33,714 nt of DNA from Actinomycetota bacterium. Its GTDB lineage: Bacteria > Actinomycetota > Thermoleophilia > UBA2241. The notes beneath the pieces are model-generated. The model was not told the DNA's origin. It saw nothing but the letters and a program-made list of their open reading frames with translations, and ran no database searches. Shown piece by piece: positions 8,057 through 16,157 of the stretch (the stretch's first letter is position 1; each line of letters opens with the position of its first letter). The translations under genes were made by a program, and so were the position numbers. Where the stretch lies: the NCBI GenBank assembly GCA_012514235.1, contig JAAZAR010000073.1, positions 1 to 33,714 of the forward strand, given 5' to 3'.

Positions 8057-9155
8057 AGGGGGTCAAGTCCCGAGTACTGGTGTGACTCCCTCGTCGGGAT
8101 GGTCTTCGGTTCAGGCCGCCGGCAGCGCGCTCACCTCCATGATCCTGCCTGTGTCCGCCGTTCTGGCGAGCAGCGCCTGCATCGACTCCTCCGAGAGGTA
8201 GCGGCGGCCTACGAGCCAGTCGTCGTTCTGCTCGATCAGCAGGCTGCCGGCGAGGCGCACGAGGGCAGCGTCGTTTGGGTAGATGCCGACGACGTCGGAC
8301 CGCCTGCCGATCTCGCGGTTCACGCGCTCGAGCGGGTTGGTCGAGCGCAGCTTGGGCCAGTGCTCGGCCGAGAAGCTCATGAAGGCGAGCAGGTCGTCCT
8401 CGGCGGCGGCCAGCAGGCGCGCCACCTTGGGCGCCGTCTGCAAAAGGGCGGCCGCCACCTCGCCGAGCCGCGCATGGCCGTCGGCGGCGCTCTCGGCGGC
8501 GAAGACCTGGCGGATGGCGGTGGCGACGAGCGGCTGCTGGGCCTTCGCGCAGTGGCCGAGCATGTCCCTGAGGAAGTGCACCGTGCACCGCTGCCAGGGG
8601 CAGCCGAGCACCTTGGCGATCGCGGCCTTGAGGCCCTCGTGGGCGTCGGAGACGCAGAGCTGCACGCCCGAGAGGCCGCGGGCGCGCAGAGAGCGCAGGA
8701 ACTCCCGTCAGAAGGCTTCGGTCTCGGCCTCTCCGACGTCGATGCCGATCACCTCGCGCCTGCCCGTCTCGTGCACGCCGTAGGCGACCACCAGGGCCTT
8801 GTGGCGGACGCCGCCGCGCTCGCGGACCTTCTCCACCTTGGCGTCGAGCCAGAGGTAGGGGTAGGCGCCCTCGAGAGGCCGTTCGCGGAAGAAGCGCACC
8901 TGTTCGTCGAGGCCGGCGCAGAGGCGGCTGACGGCGCTCCTGCTCATGCCGGCCAGCCCGAGTTGGGTGACGAGGCGCTCGACCTTGCGCGTCGAGACGC
9001 CGTTCACGTAGGCCTCCTGGACGACGGCGACCAGTGCTTGCTCGCTCCGTGTGCGCGGCTCGAGAAAGCTGGGGAAGTACGTGCCCGACCGGAGGCGCGG
9101 GATGGCGAGCGTGATCTCCCCGGCTCTGGTCTGCCAGCTGCGCTCACGGTCTTCG
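8057..9155 (-). mobile_element. Truncated IS256-family insertion sequence
   Basis: The element is read on the minus strand. Beyond the transposase stop is a terminus-like block of about 8057-8090 with GGGACTTGACCCC on the element's own strand, similar in style to IS256-family ends. The opposite end, which should carry the matching inverted repeat upstream of the transposase start, is not found near 9155-9260. The boundary at about 9155 is where recognisable transposase sequence stops and is approximate. Confidence 0.7.
8111..9155 (-). pseudogene. IS256-family (mutator-type) transposase, broken
   Basis: About 345 codons of a normally ~400-residue DDE transposase. All three acidic blocks are recognisable: WLDAKVEKVRE (first Asp), CVSDAHEGLKAAI (second Asp) and NPLERVNREIGRR (Glu). 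Two lesions are visible. The first is an in-frame TGA at 8708-8710 between ETEAF and REFLRSLRARG, where family members usually have Trp (TGG), so this is a single-base nonsense change. The second is loss of the N-terminal ~60-75 residues: homology begins around RERSWQTRAGE with no start codon in frame upstream before a stop. Both imply the element cannot transpose itself. Confidence 0.85.
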
Positions 9156-9244
9156 GCCGCACCGCCTATCGGATCGAGGTGATCGACCTCGGCGAGGCTG
9201 GCGGCATTGAGCGCGGGGACCTGGTCGACCGCATGGAATGGTAG
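9139..9244 (+). pseudogene. Possible 3' remnant of a gene cut by the IS
   Basis: On the plus strand an open frame from the IS junction to a TAG at 9242-9244 encodes TVFGRTAYRIEVIDLGEAGG followed by IERGDLVDRMEW. This composition looks more protein-like than the opposite strand, and it lies where the transposase homology ends. It could be the C-terminus of a gene interrupted by the insertion. I do not recognise it and it may be chance. Confidence 0.2.
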
Positions 9245-9262
9245 CGATGCGGAGGTGCACGC

Positions 9263-10441
9263 CTAACCACCTTCTTTCCTCAACAGCGCGTGCGCGAGCG
9301 GCGGGAAGATGACGGCGGAGAGCAGCCCGGCGGCGATGAGCGCCGTCCCGCCGCTGTAGGTGATCGCTCCGATGCCCTCACCGACGGTGACGGCGACCAC
9401 GACGAACGAGAGGTTGGTCGCCTGCAGCAGGCCGGAGGCCAGGGCCTCACGGTCCGTCAGGTAGCGGCGGTACAGGAGCACCGGCAGCGCCCTCACCACG
9501 AGGAGCACGAGCAGGAGCACGAGGACCGTGCCGATCTCGAGCCACCCGAGGAGCGCCTGCAGGTCCAGCCGCATGCCGCTGACCACGAAGAACACCGGCA
9601 CGAAGAACCCGAACCCGACGGCATCGATCTTCTTGCGGAAGGTCTCGAGGTCGTGCCAGCCGCGGATGACCACGGCGAAGATGGCTCCGGCGAGGAACGT
9701 CCCGAGGATGGCCTCGAACCCGAAGGCGCTGGCGACGACCGCAGCGGCGAGGAGGACCACGATCGCGAGCCGCACCCGGACCTGCGACGAGGTGTCGTCC
9801 AGACGTCGGAAGATGGCCTGGGTGGCCTCACGCCCGCTGAACCACACGAGTCCGCGCAGCAGCAGCACGGCAAGCACGCCGAAGACGACGAGCAGGACGG
9901 CCTCCACGCGTGGAGAGGATCCGTCGCGGGCGAAGAACAAGCCGAGCAGGACGATGGTGCCGAACTCGGCCATCGAGGAGCCGGCGATCGTGAACAGCCC
10001 CGCCGGCGAGTGCAGCAAGCCGGAATCGCGCAGCACCGGCACCACGATCCCCACCGACGTCGCCGACAGCGCGATCGCGATGAGCAGCGGCGTCTCGACC
10101 AGGCCGAACTCCTTGAAGACCAGCAGGATGCCGATCGCGAGCAGGAGGGAGATCATGAAGGCTGCTGCGCCGCGCCGCAGCGCGGGCCCCCTGAGCACCC
10201 GCAGGTCCAGCTCCATGCCCGCGAGGAAGAGCAGGAAGGCGACCCCGATCGACGACATGATCTCCACGGGAGCGTCGATCTCGATCCAGTCCAGGAGTTC
10301 GGGTCCGAAGACTATCCCGGCGACGAGCTCGAGCACGGCCGAGGCGACGCGGACTCGCGGGAAGAAGGCCAGCACGAACGGCACCGCGAACGCGAGCAGC
10401 GAGACCAGCAAGAGGTTGGTGAGCGTGAACTCAGCGTCCAA
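9263..10441 (-). CDS. CPA2-type cation:proton antiporter (Kef/NapA-like membrane domain)
   Basis: A 392-residue integral membrane protein with about 12 hydrophobic helices, no TrkA-N cytosolic domain, and the usual length for the transporter core. Family signs are GIVFGPELLDW, LLFLAGMELDL, SATSVGIVVPVLRD and GTFLAGAIFAVV. At the site where CPA2 members carry Asp-Asp or Gln-Asp, this protein has SSMAEFG (Ala158-Glu159). The start is TTG at 10441, chosen because GGAGGA lies 7 nt upstream. The longer GTG at 10480 falls inside the extended -10 element and would place the promoter in the coding sequence. Ion specificity is unknown. Confidence 0.85.
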   Translation of the reverse strand: MDAEFTLTNLLLVSLLAFAVPFVLAFFPRVRVASAVLELVAGIVFGPELLDWIEIDAPVEIMSSIGVAFLLFLAGMELDLRVLRGPALRRGAAAFMISLLLAIGILLVFKEFGLVETPLLIAIALSATSVGIVVPVLRDSGLLHSPAGLFTIAGSSMAEFGTIVLLGLFFARDGSSPRVEAVLLVVFGVLAVLLLRGLVWFSGREATQAIFRRLDDTSSQVRVRLAIVVLLAAAVVASAFGFEAILGTFLAGAIFAVVIRGWHDLETFRKKIDAVGFGFFVPVFFVVSGMRLDLQALLGWLEIGTVLVLLLVLLVVRALPVLLYRRYLTDREALASGLLQATNLSFVVVAVTVGEGIGAITYSGGTALIAAGLLSAVIFPPLAHALLRKEGG

Positions 10442-10470
10442 GGGCCCGTCCTCCGAGTGCCGACGGGCGG

Positions 10471-10479
10471 ATGCTACCA
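10471..10479 (-). promoter_or_regulatory. Extended -10 of the antiporter gene
   Basis: The minus strand reads TGGTAGCAT (TGnTAnnnT). A transcript starting about 7 nt downstream would have a leader of about 23 nt carrying GGAGGA before the TTG start. Confidence 0.45.
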
Positions 10480-10517
10480 CCGGTCGGCCAGGTCAAACGG
10501 AAAGGAACGCAAAGAAA

Positions 10518-10593
10518 TGGCTGGCGAGGGAGGACTCGAACCTCCAATCCCCTGATCCAGAGTCAGGTGCCTTGCCAGTTAGGCCACTCGCCA
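10518..10593 (-). tRNA. tRNA-Gln, anticodon CTG
   Basis: On the minus strand the acceptor TGGCGAG pairs with CTCGCCA, followed by discriminator G and encoded CCA (10518-10520). The anticodon stem is CCTGA/TCAGG with loop CTCTGGA, giving anticodon CTG at 10558-10560, which reads CAG codons. The T arm GGAGGTTCGAGTCCTCC is intact. It lies directly downstream of, and on the same strand as, the gene for the cognate synthetase glnS. Confidence 0.97.
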
Positions 10594-10605
10594 GCGGCGT
10601 CCGAG

Positions 10606-10634
10606 AGTGTACCCCGAGCAGGCGGAACGCTCAA
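10606..10634 (-). promoter_or_regulatory. tRNA-Gln promoter
   Basis: On the minus strand TTGAGC (10629-10634), a 17-bp spacer and TACACT (10606-10611) form a near-consensus housekeeping promoter. The predicted start is about 6 nt before the tRNA 5' end, so the tRNA can be made independently of glnS. Confidence 0.65.
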
Positions 10635-10669
10635 CCATCCACGGCGTGTCGCGCGGCCGTCCGCGCGCA

Positions 10670-12370
10670 TCAGGCCAAGTCGTGCTTGCCCTGCTTGCGC
10701 AGCTTGGCCCAGGTGTCCTTGAGCGTGAGCGTACGGTTGAAGACCAAGGCGCCCGGCGCCGAGTCCCGGTCCGGGCAGAAGTAACCCAGGCGCTCGAACT
10801 GGACCGTCTCGCCGACGGGCAGGGAGGCGAGCGACGGCTCGACGAAGCAGCCGGTGAGCACCTGCTCGGACGCCGGATTGACCGTCTCGAAGATGTCGCG
10901 GCCGTCGACGCCGGGGTAGGGGTCCGTGAACAGGTGCTCGTACAGGCGGACCTCGGCCGGCACGGCGTGGGCGGCCGAGACCCAGTGGAGGGTGGCTTTG
11001 GGGCGGCGGCCGTCGGGAGCGTCGCCGCCGCGCGTGGCCGGATCGTGCGTGCAGCGCAGCTCCACGATCCGGCCCTCCTCGTCCTTGACCACCTCGTCGC
11101 AGGTGATGAAGTAGGCCGAGCGCAGCCGCACCTCCCGGCCGGGGGCGAGCCGGAAGAACTTCCGTACCGGCTCCTCCATGAAGTCGTCGCGCTCGATCCA
11201 GAGCTCGCGGCTGAAGGGCACCTTGCGCGTGCCCGCGCCCGGGTCCTCGGGGTTGTTGGGCACGTCCATCTCCTCGACCTGCCCCTCGGGGTAGTCGGTG
11301 AGGACCACCTTGAGCGGGTCGAGCACACCGAAGCGCCGGAGCGCCCTGCGGTTGAGCACGTCGCGCACCGTGTGTTCGAGGTACTCGACCTCGACGACGC
11401 TGTCGGTCTTGGCCACGCCGACCAGGGTCGCGAAGTCGCGGATGCCCTCGGGCGGGAACCCCCGCCGGCGGATGCCCGACAGCGTGGGCATGCGCGGGTC
11501 GTCCCAGCCGCGCACGACCCCCTCGTCGACCAGCCGCAGCAGCACGCGCTTGCTGAGCACCGTGTGGGTGAGGTTGAGCCGCGCGAACTCGTACTGGTGC
11601 GGCTCGGCCGGTACCGGCAGGTTCTGGATGAACCAGTCGTAGAGCGGCCGGTGGGCCTCGAACTCCAGCGTACAGATGGAGTGCGTGATGTGCTCGATGG
11701 CGTCGGACTGGCCGTGGGCGAAGTCGTACATGGGATAGATGCACCAGGCGTCGCCGGTGCGCGGGTGCTCCGCGTGGAGGATGCGGTACATGACCGGGTC
11801 CCGCAGGTTGATGTTTGGCGACGCCATGTCGATCTTCGCCCGCAGGACGCGCGCGCCGTCCGGGAACTCCCCGGCGCGCATCCGCTCGAAGAGGTCGAGG
11901 TTCTCGTCGACGGGCCGGTCCCGCCACGGGCTCGGCCGGCCCGGCTCGGTGAGCGTCCCGCGGTACTCGCGGATCTCGTCGGCAGAGAGGTCGTCCACGT
12001 AGGCCTTGCCGGCCTTGACGAGGTGGATCGCCCACTCGAACAGCTGCTCGAAGTAGTCGGAGGCGAAGTAGAGATGGTCGCCCCAGTCGAACCCCAGCCA
12101 GCGGATGTCGCGCTCGATCGCGTCGATGTACTCCTGCTCTTCCTTCATCGGGTTGGTGTCGTCGAAGCGCAGGTGACACCGCCCGCCGAACTCCCGGGCG
12201 ATGCCGAAGTTGAGGCAGATGGACTTGGCGTGCCCGATGTGGAGGTAGCCGTTGGGCTCCGGCGGGAACCGGGTGACGACCTCGCGGATGCGACCGTCGC
12301 GCAGGTCGGCGGCGACGATGTCGCGGATGAAGTCGCTGCGTGCTGGAGGAGTCTGTGCGGGAGTGGTCAT
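10670..12370 (-). CDS. glnS: Glutaminyl-tRNA synthetase
   Basis: Charges tRNA-Gln with glutamine using ATP; class I synthetase, 566 aa (E. coli 554). The Rossmann HIGH motif is in [16 protein letters not shown] (35-50), where the [14 protein letters not shown] context is diagnostic of GlnRS rather than GluRS. Further landmarks are [10 protein letters not shown] (68-77), [14 protein letters not shown] (184-197), [15 protein letters not shown] (212-226) and the KMSKS-equivalent VLSKR (271-275). The C-terminal two-barrel anticodon domain follows. ATG at 12370 has no Shine-Dalgarno, and a TATATT -10 ends 9 nt before it, so the mRNA is probably leaderless. The cognate tRNA-Gln gene lies 76 bp downstream. 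Confidence 0.97.
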   Translation of the reverse strand: MTTPAQTPPARSDFIRDIVAADLRDGRIREVVTRFPPEPNGYLHIGHAKSICLNFGIAREFGGRCHLRFDDTNPMKEEQEYIDAIERDIRWLGFDWGDHLYFASDYFEQLFEWAIHLVKAGKAYVDDLSADEIREYRGTLTEPGRPSPWRDRPVDENLDLFERMRAGEFPDGARVLRAKIDMASPNINLRDPVMYRILHAEHPRTGDAWCIYPMYDFAHGQSDAIEHITHSICTLEFEAHRPLYDWFIQNLPVPAEPHQYEFARLNLTHTVLSKRVLLRLVDEGVVRGWDDPRMPTLSGIRRRGFPPEGIRDFATLVGVAKTDSVVEVEYLEHTVRDVLNRRALRRFGVLDPLKVVLTDYPEGQVEEMDVPNNPEDPGAGTRKVPFSRELWIERDDFMEEPVRKFFRLAPGREVRLRSAYFITCDEVVKDEEGRIVELRCTHDPATRGGDAPDGRRPKATLHWVSAAHAVPAEVRLYEHLFTDPYPGVDGRDIFETVNPASEQVLTGCFVEPSLASLPVGETVQFERLGYFCPDRDSAPGALVFNRTLTLKDTWAKLRKQGKHDLA

Positions 12371-12379
12371 TTTCGCCCG

Positions 12380-12388
12380 AATATAGCA
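12380..12388 (-). promoter_or_regulatory. Extended -10 for a near-leaderless glnS mRNA
   Basis: The minus strand reads TGCTATATT, the best -10 in the window, with nine bases between it and the glnS ATG. The predicted leader is about 3 nt. The -35 region is weak, as expected for an extended -10. Confidence 0.6.
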
Positions 12389-12475
12389 CAGGCCTTCCGG
12401 CGTGGTTCTGCGCCGGATGCGGGGTACAGATCGGGTAGGAGGCGGCACGAGACGGCTTCGAACGGAGGCGCCGAC

Positions 12476-12592
12476 GTGATGAGAGCGCAGCTCAAGAGCC
12501 GCTGGGTCGCCGCCACCGTCGTCGGGATCCTGGCGCTCGTGACGATCGCCGTCCCGGCGTGGTGCGTGGCCTCCGGCATGTGGAGCTGGTGA
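12476..12592 (+). CDS. Possible small single-helix membrane protein
   Basis: A 38-codon frame starting GTG-ATG, with GGAGG 7 nt before the GTG and 10 nt before the ATG. It encodes a basic N-terminus (MRAQLKSRW), one hydrophobic helix ([19 protein letters not shown]) and a short Trp-containing tail ending SGMWSW. Positive-inside topology predicts the C-terminus outside. It is divergent from glnS. The ribosome site and the coherent helix support translation, but there is no homology support that I know of. Confidence 0.45.
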   Translation: MMRAQLKSRWVAATVVGILALVTIAVPAWCVASGMWSW

Positions 12593-12614
12593 GCGCCGGC
12601 GCCGGCCGCGGGCG

Positions 12615-13601
12615 TCAGAGCCGGTGCTCGAGCCAGGCACGGTGGTCGATCTGGGCCGCGCCGTCAGGCGCGGCCCAGTAGGCTCCGTGCCCGCCCGGGA
12701 GCCACACGAGGCGACTGTCCCCCGCGGCCTCCCGCTCGTAGCGGGCGACGCTCTGCCGTGAGAACAGAGTGTCGCCGGCCCCGGCGATGAAGAGGTAGGC
12801 GGCATCCGGGCCGGCGGCGCCGATCGCCTGCGCGGGGTCGGCGGCGAAGCCGCCGGCCGCCGTCGGATCGGCGCCCACCCAGTCCGCACCGGCGTACGTG
12901 AGCACATAGGCGCGGACCGGCTCGCGGAGGCCGGCCAGGTACCCGCCGACGAAGCCGCCCCAGCTGTACCCGACGTAGCCGAGTCGATCCGGATCGACCT
13001 CGGGCAGAGAGCGCAGGACGTCCAGCCCGCGGCGCAGGTCGGCGACGTAGCGGACGTGTGCCTCGGCGGCGAGCTCCGGATCGCCCGTGATCGGCCGGAC
13101 GAAGGGCTCGCGGCCGTCGGGCGGGTCCACGGCGAGCGCAGCGATGCCGGCACGCTGCAGCGCCGCGACGTCGAGCGCGAACATGTCACGGCGGCAGGTG
13201 ACGCCGGGGGCGTAGAGGACGGCGGCGAAGGGTCCGTCCCCCTCCGGCACGGAGAGCGTCGCCGTGACGGTCGCGCCGCCGCTGCGATAGGTGACGTGAC
13301 GCACCGGTACTCCGTCCCACTTCGCCGAGCCTGTGACCTTGAGCCGGAGCGGTCCCGACGGCTCCGGGAACTGGCGCGCCAAGGCCGCCGCCGCCGAGGT
13401 GGACGGCGACGGCATGACGACCGGCGAGGCCGTCGCCGGCACCGCGCTCGCGACGGCCGACGGGGCCGAGGCGGCCGGCGAGATCGGGGCGGTGGATGAG
13501 CGGTCGCCCTGGCCGCAGGCGCCCACGGCGACCGCCGCCGCGACGAGCAGCGCCGCCACGGACAAGAGCGCTCGCGAGGACAGCGGACCGGCGGGGCGCA
13601 T
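12615..13601 (-). CDS. Lipoprotein-like alpha/beta hydrolase (dienelactone hydrolase-like)
   Basis: A 328-residue exported hydrolase. The hydrophobic signal ends in AVGAC, with Cys29 as a candidate lipid-anchored residue; this fits a lipobox only loosely. A Ser/Pro/Ala-rich linker (33-75) leads to an alpha/beta-hydrolase domain with nucleophile elbow GYSWGG (Ser213), acid Asp277 (AGAGDTLF) and His305 (PGGHGAYW). A cysteine (Cys136) lies in an early loop, [12 protein letters not shown]. The substrate is unknown. It begins 6 bp after the stop of the metal ATPase gene, so the two are almost certainly cotranscribed. Confidence 0.8.
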   Translation of the reverse strand: MRPAGPLSSRALLSVAALLVAAAVAVGACGQGDRSSTAPISPAASAPSAVASAVPATASPVVMPSPSTSAAAALARQFPEPSGPLRLKVTGSAKWDGVPVRHVTYRSGGATVTATLSVPEGDGPFAAVLYAPGVTCRRDMFALDVAALQRAGIAALAVDPPDGREPFVRPITGDPELAAEAHVRYVADLRRGLDVLRSLPEVDPDRLGYVGYSWGGFVGGYLAGLREPVRAYVLTYAGADWVGADPTAAGGFAADPAQAIGAAGPDAAYLFIAGAGDTLFSRQSVARYEREAAGDSRLVWLPGGHGAYWAAPDGAAQIDHRAWLEHRL

Positions 13602-13607
13602 CGACCT

Positions 13608-16025
13608 TCAGGCCGCCGGTTTCATGGAGTCGTCGTCACGGCTGCGGGCGGTCCGGCGCCGGTCGACACCCGTCGCGCCGGTCATCATCACGGCCGACTC
13701 GTCACCGGAGGTCCGCGTCACGTCGAGCCGCTTGAGCAGCAGGGCGTTCACGGCCACAAGGATACTCGAGCCCGACATGGCGATGGCGGCGATCTCCGGC
13801 CGAAGCGTGAAGCCGAGCGGCGCGAAGACACCCGCGGCGACCGGCAGCGCGAGCGCGTTGTAACCCACCGCCCAGCCGAGGTTCTGGCGCATCTTGCGGA
13901 CGGTCCCGCGCCCGATGACGACGGCCCGCGCCACGTCCGCAGGATCCGAGCGCATGAGGACGACGTCGGCGGTCTCGATCGCGACGTCGGTGCCCGCGCC
14001 GATGGCGATGCCGACGTCGGCGCGAGCGAGGGCGGGCGCGTCGTTCACGCCGTCGCCCACCATCGCGACCCTGCGCCCCTGTCGCTGCAGGTCTTCCACC
14101 GCCGCTGCCTTGCCGTCGGGCAGGACCTCGGCGAGCACCTCCTCGATGCTCACCTCCTCCGCGATGCGCCTGGCGGTCGCGGTGGAGTCGCCCGTCAGCA
14201 TCACGGGCCGCAGCCCGACGGCGCGGAGCGCCGCGACGGCGGGTCCGGCCGTGGGCCGGACCCGGTCCGCGACGGCGAACAGGCCGGCGGGACGCCCGTC
14301 GACCGCCGCGTAGACGACGGTCCTGCCGGCCTCCGAGAGAGCGTCCGCACGTGCGGCGATGTGAGCGATGCGCACGCCTTCATCGCGGAGCAGGCGCGCG
14401 TTGCCCATCGCCACACGGCGGCCGTCCACGTAGCCGATCGCGCCGTGTCCGGGCACCGAGTCGAACTGCGTCACAGGAGACACGGGCACGTGGCTCGCCT
14501 CCGCGGCGGCCACCACTGCCCGCGCCAGCGGATGCTCGCTTCGGCTCTCGACGGCGGCGGCGAGGCCCAGGATCTCGTCACGGCCGAACGACCCCAGGGC
14601 GGTCACGCCCACGACCGCCGGCTGCCCCTCGGTGAGCGTCCCCGTCTTGTCCAGCACCACCGTGTCCAGGCCGGCCACCGCCTCCAGCGCGACGGCGCTC
14701 TTGAACAGGATCCCGTGCCTGGCCCCGAGCCCGCTGCCGACGGTGACGGCCATCGGTGTCGCCAGTCCGAGCGCGTCCGGGCAGGTGATGACGACCACCG
14801 TGATCGCGAAGAGGAGCGCCGTGGAGACGCCGGCGCCCGCGGGGCCGACCCACACCGCGAACGTGACCGCCCCGCCGACGAGTGCCACGAGGACGAGCCA
14901 GTATGCGGCGCGGTCGGCGAGACGCTGGGACGGCGGCTTGCTCGCCTGTGCCTCCTGCACGAGCTTGACGATCTGGGCGAGCGCCGTGTCGGCGCCCACG
15001 GCGCTCGCCCGGGCCCGCAGCGACCCGCTTCCGTTGATGGTGCCGCCGATCAGCGTGTCGCCGACGGACTTCGCCACGGGCATGCTCTCGCCGGTCACCA
15101 TCGACTCGTCCACGTGGCTCTCGCCATCCAGGACGTCTGCGTCCACCGGCACCTTCGCGCCAGGCTTGATCAGCAGCGTGTCTCCGACGCCCACCTCACC
15201 GGTCGGCACCTCGGCCCATCGGGTCTCCCGCTCCACCAGAGCCATGGACGGCGCGAGCTCCAGCAGGGCGCGGACGGCGTCGTTGGCGCCGCCGCGGGCA
15301 CGCATCTCCAGCCAGTGGCCGAGCAGCACGAACGCGGCCAGGAAGGCGGCGGCCTCGTAGAACACCTCGCCGTCGAGGAACAGCGTGACCGCGACCGAGT
15401 AGACCCAGCCGGCGGCGATGGCCACCGCGACGAGCACCATCATGTCCAGCGTGCGGCGCCGCAGGGCGTGCAGCGCGCCGCGGAAGAACACGAGCGACGA
15501 GTAGAAGACGACGGGCAGGCTCAGGAGGAGCTGGAAGGCCTCGGACGTGAGGCCCGGCGGCGGCGGAAGCTCACGTCCGAGCAGCGCCGTGCCCATGGGC
15601 GACCAGAGCATGATGGGCACGGCCAGCGCGGCGGCGACGACGAAGCGGTTGCGCAGGTCGCGCGCCATCGCCGCCGTGTCCATGCCGTCGTGAGCGGAGT
15701 GGTGTCGCGCCTGGGCGGCTTCCGAGGACGGCGCCTCCCCTACGTGCCGGGGCACCGATTCCCCGGCGCAGCGGTACCCGCACTCGACGACGTGACTGCG
15801 CAGGGCGATAGGGGAGGTGACCGTGGGGTCGTAGGTGACGGTGATGGTCTGAGCGACCGGGTTGGCCTCGGCGCCGATGACGCCGGGCCTGCCCAGCAAC
15901 CCGTGCTCCACGATCCTGCCCTCGTCGCCACGCCACTGCCCGCCGGCATCCAGGACGACCGTCGCGCGGACGGGCGCCGCCTCATCCCTCACCGTCGCGT
16001 CCCCTTCTGTCCTGTGGCGGCCCAT
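13608..16025 (-). CDS. P1B-type heavy-metal-translocating ATPase with CPD motif
   Basis: ATP-driven transition-metal exporter of the inner membrane, 805 aa. A degenerate HMA domain (18-88) keeps the fold and GYRC but lacks the CxxC metal loop; a His/Met-rich stretch follows ([13 protein letters not shown], 108-120). Eight helices are expected. The actuator motif TGES is at 311-314, the phosphorylated Asp459 is in DKTGTLTEG, the HP dipeptide is in SEHPLARA (497-504), and the hinge is GDGVNDAP (657-664). The TM6 metal motif reads [10 protein letters not shown] (415-424) instead of CPC, CPH or SPC, and the final helix has MSGSS. A CopB-like copper role is plausible but not proven. The ATG has a weak GAGG 3 nt away; GTG at 15992 with AGGGG 8 nt upstream is the alternative start. 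Confidence 0.92.
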   Translation of the reverse strand: MGRHRTEGDATVRDEAAPVRATVVLDAGGQWRGDEGRIVEHGLLGRPGVIGAEANPVAQTITVTYDPTVTSPIALRSHVVECGYRCAGESVPRHVGEAPSSEAAQARHHSAHDGMDTAAMARDLRNRFVVAAALAVPIMLWSPMGTALLGRELPPPPGLTSEAFQLLLSLPVVFYSSLVFFRGALHALRRRTLDMMVLVAVAIAAGWVYSVAVTLFLDGEVFYEAAAFLAAFVLLGHWLEMRARGGANDAVRALLELAPSMALVERETRWAEVPTGEVGVGDTLLIKPGAKVPVDADVLDGESHVDESMVTGESMPVAKSVGDTLIGGTINGSGSLRARASAVGADTALAQIVKLVQEAQASKPPSQRLADRAAYWLVLVALVGGAVTFAVWVGPAGAGVSTALLFAITVVVITCPDALGLATPMAVTVGSGLGARHGILFKSAVALEAVAGLDTVVLDKTGTLTEGQPAVVGVTALGSFGRDEILGLAAAVESRSEHPLARAVVAAAEASHVPVSPVTQFDSVPGHGAIGYVDGRRVAMGNARLLRDEGVRIAHIAARADALSEAGRTVVYAAVDGRPAGLFAVADRVRPTAGPAVAALRAVGLRPVMLTGDSTATARRIAEEVSIEEVLAEVLPDGKAAAVEDLQRQGRRVAMVGDGVNDAPALARADVGIAIGAGTDVAIETADVVLMRSDPADVARAVVIGRGTVRKMRQNLGWAVGYNALALPVAAGVFAPLGFTLRPEIAAIAMSGSSILVAVNALLLKRLDVTRTSGDESAVMMTGATGVDRRRTARSRDDDSMKPAA

Positions 16026-16091
16026 GGTCCTCTGCTTCCCGGCGCCCCTGCCCTCGATTCGCACCGCCGTCCACCGTCGGTCGAGCTTGTC

Positions 16092-16135
16092 GGCCGTCCG
16101 GCGAGCGAGAAACCGAGCGAGGCGAACGGACGGCC
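16092..16135. repeat. 9-bp inverted repeat between divergent ATPase and PLP-enzyme genes
   Basis: GGCCGTCCG (16092-16100) and CGGACGGCC (16127-16135) are perfect inverted copies separated by 26 bp. The spacer contains a GAGCGAG direct repeat. It lies just upstream of the plus-strand -10 and within the presumed promoter region of the ATPase, so it may be an operator. Confidence 0.5.
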
Positions 16136-16141
16136 CGCGCC

Positions 16142-16150
16142 TGCTAGAGT
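16142..16150 (+). promoter_or_regulatory. Extended -10 for a leaderless PLP-enzyme mRNA
   Basis: TGCTAGAGT is followed by seven bases and the ATG at 16158, with no ribosome site. The transcript should start at or next to the start codon. The same nine bases recur at 32010-32018. Confidence 0.55.
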
Positions 16151-16157
16151 GCGTCGT

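Noticed and set aside
8708..8710. TGA at a Trp position read as evidence of TGA=Trp recoding
   Set aside because: TGA is used as a normal stop for many intact genes here (for example at 3' ends of marR and both ABC genes), and the affected gene is a decaying transposase.
7697..9262. Complete integrative element with attachment sites at tRNA-Glu
   Set aside because: No integrase and no second copy of the tRNA 3' end were found in the window.
12371..13189. N-terminal extension of glnS upstream of 12370
   Set aside because: The upstream part is antisense to or overlaps the neighbouring hydrolase frame; GlnRS homology and the promoter fix the start at 12370.
14361..16157. N-terminal extension of the class III PLP enzyme by several hundred residues
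   Set aside because: The extension is antisense to the metal ATPase; the ATG at 16158 has its own leaderless promoter and gives the normal family length.
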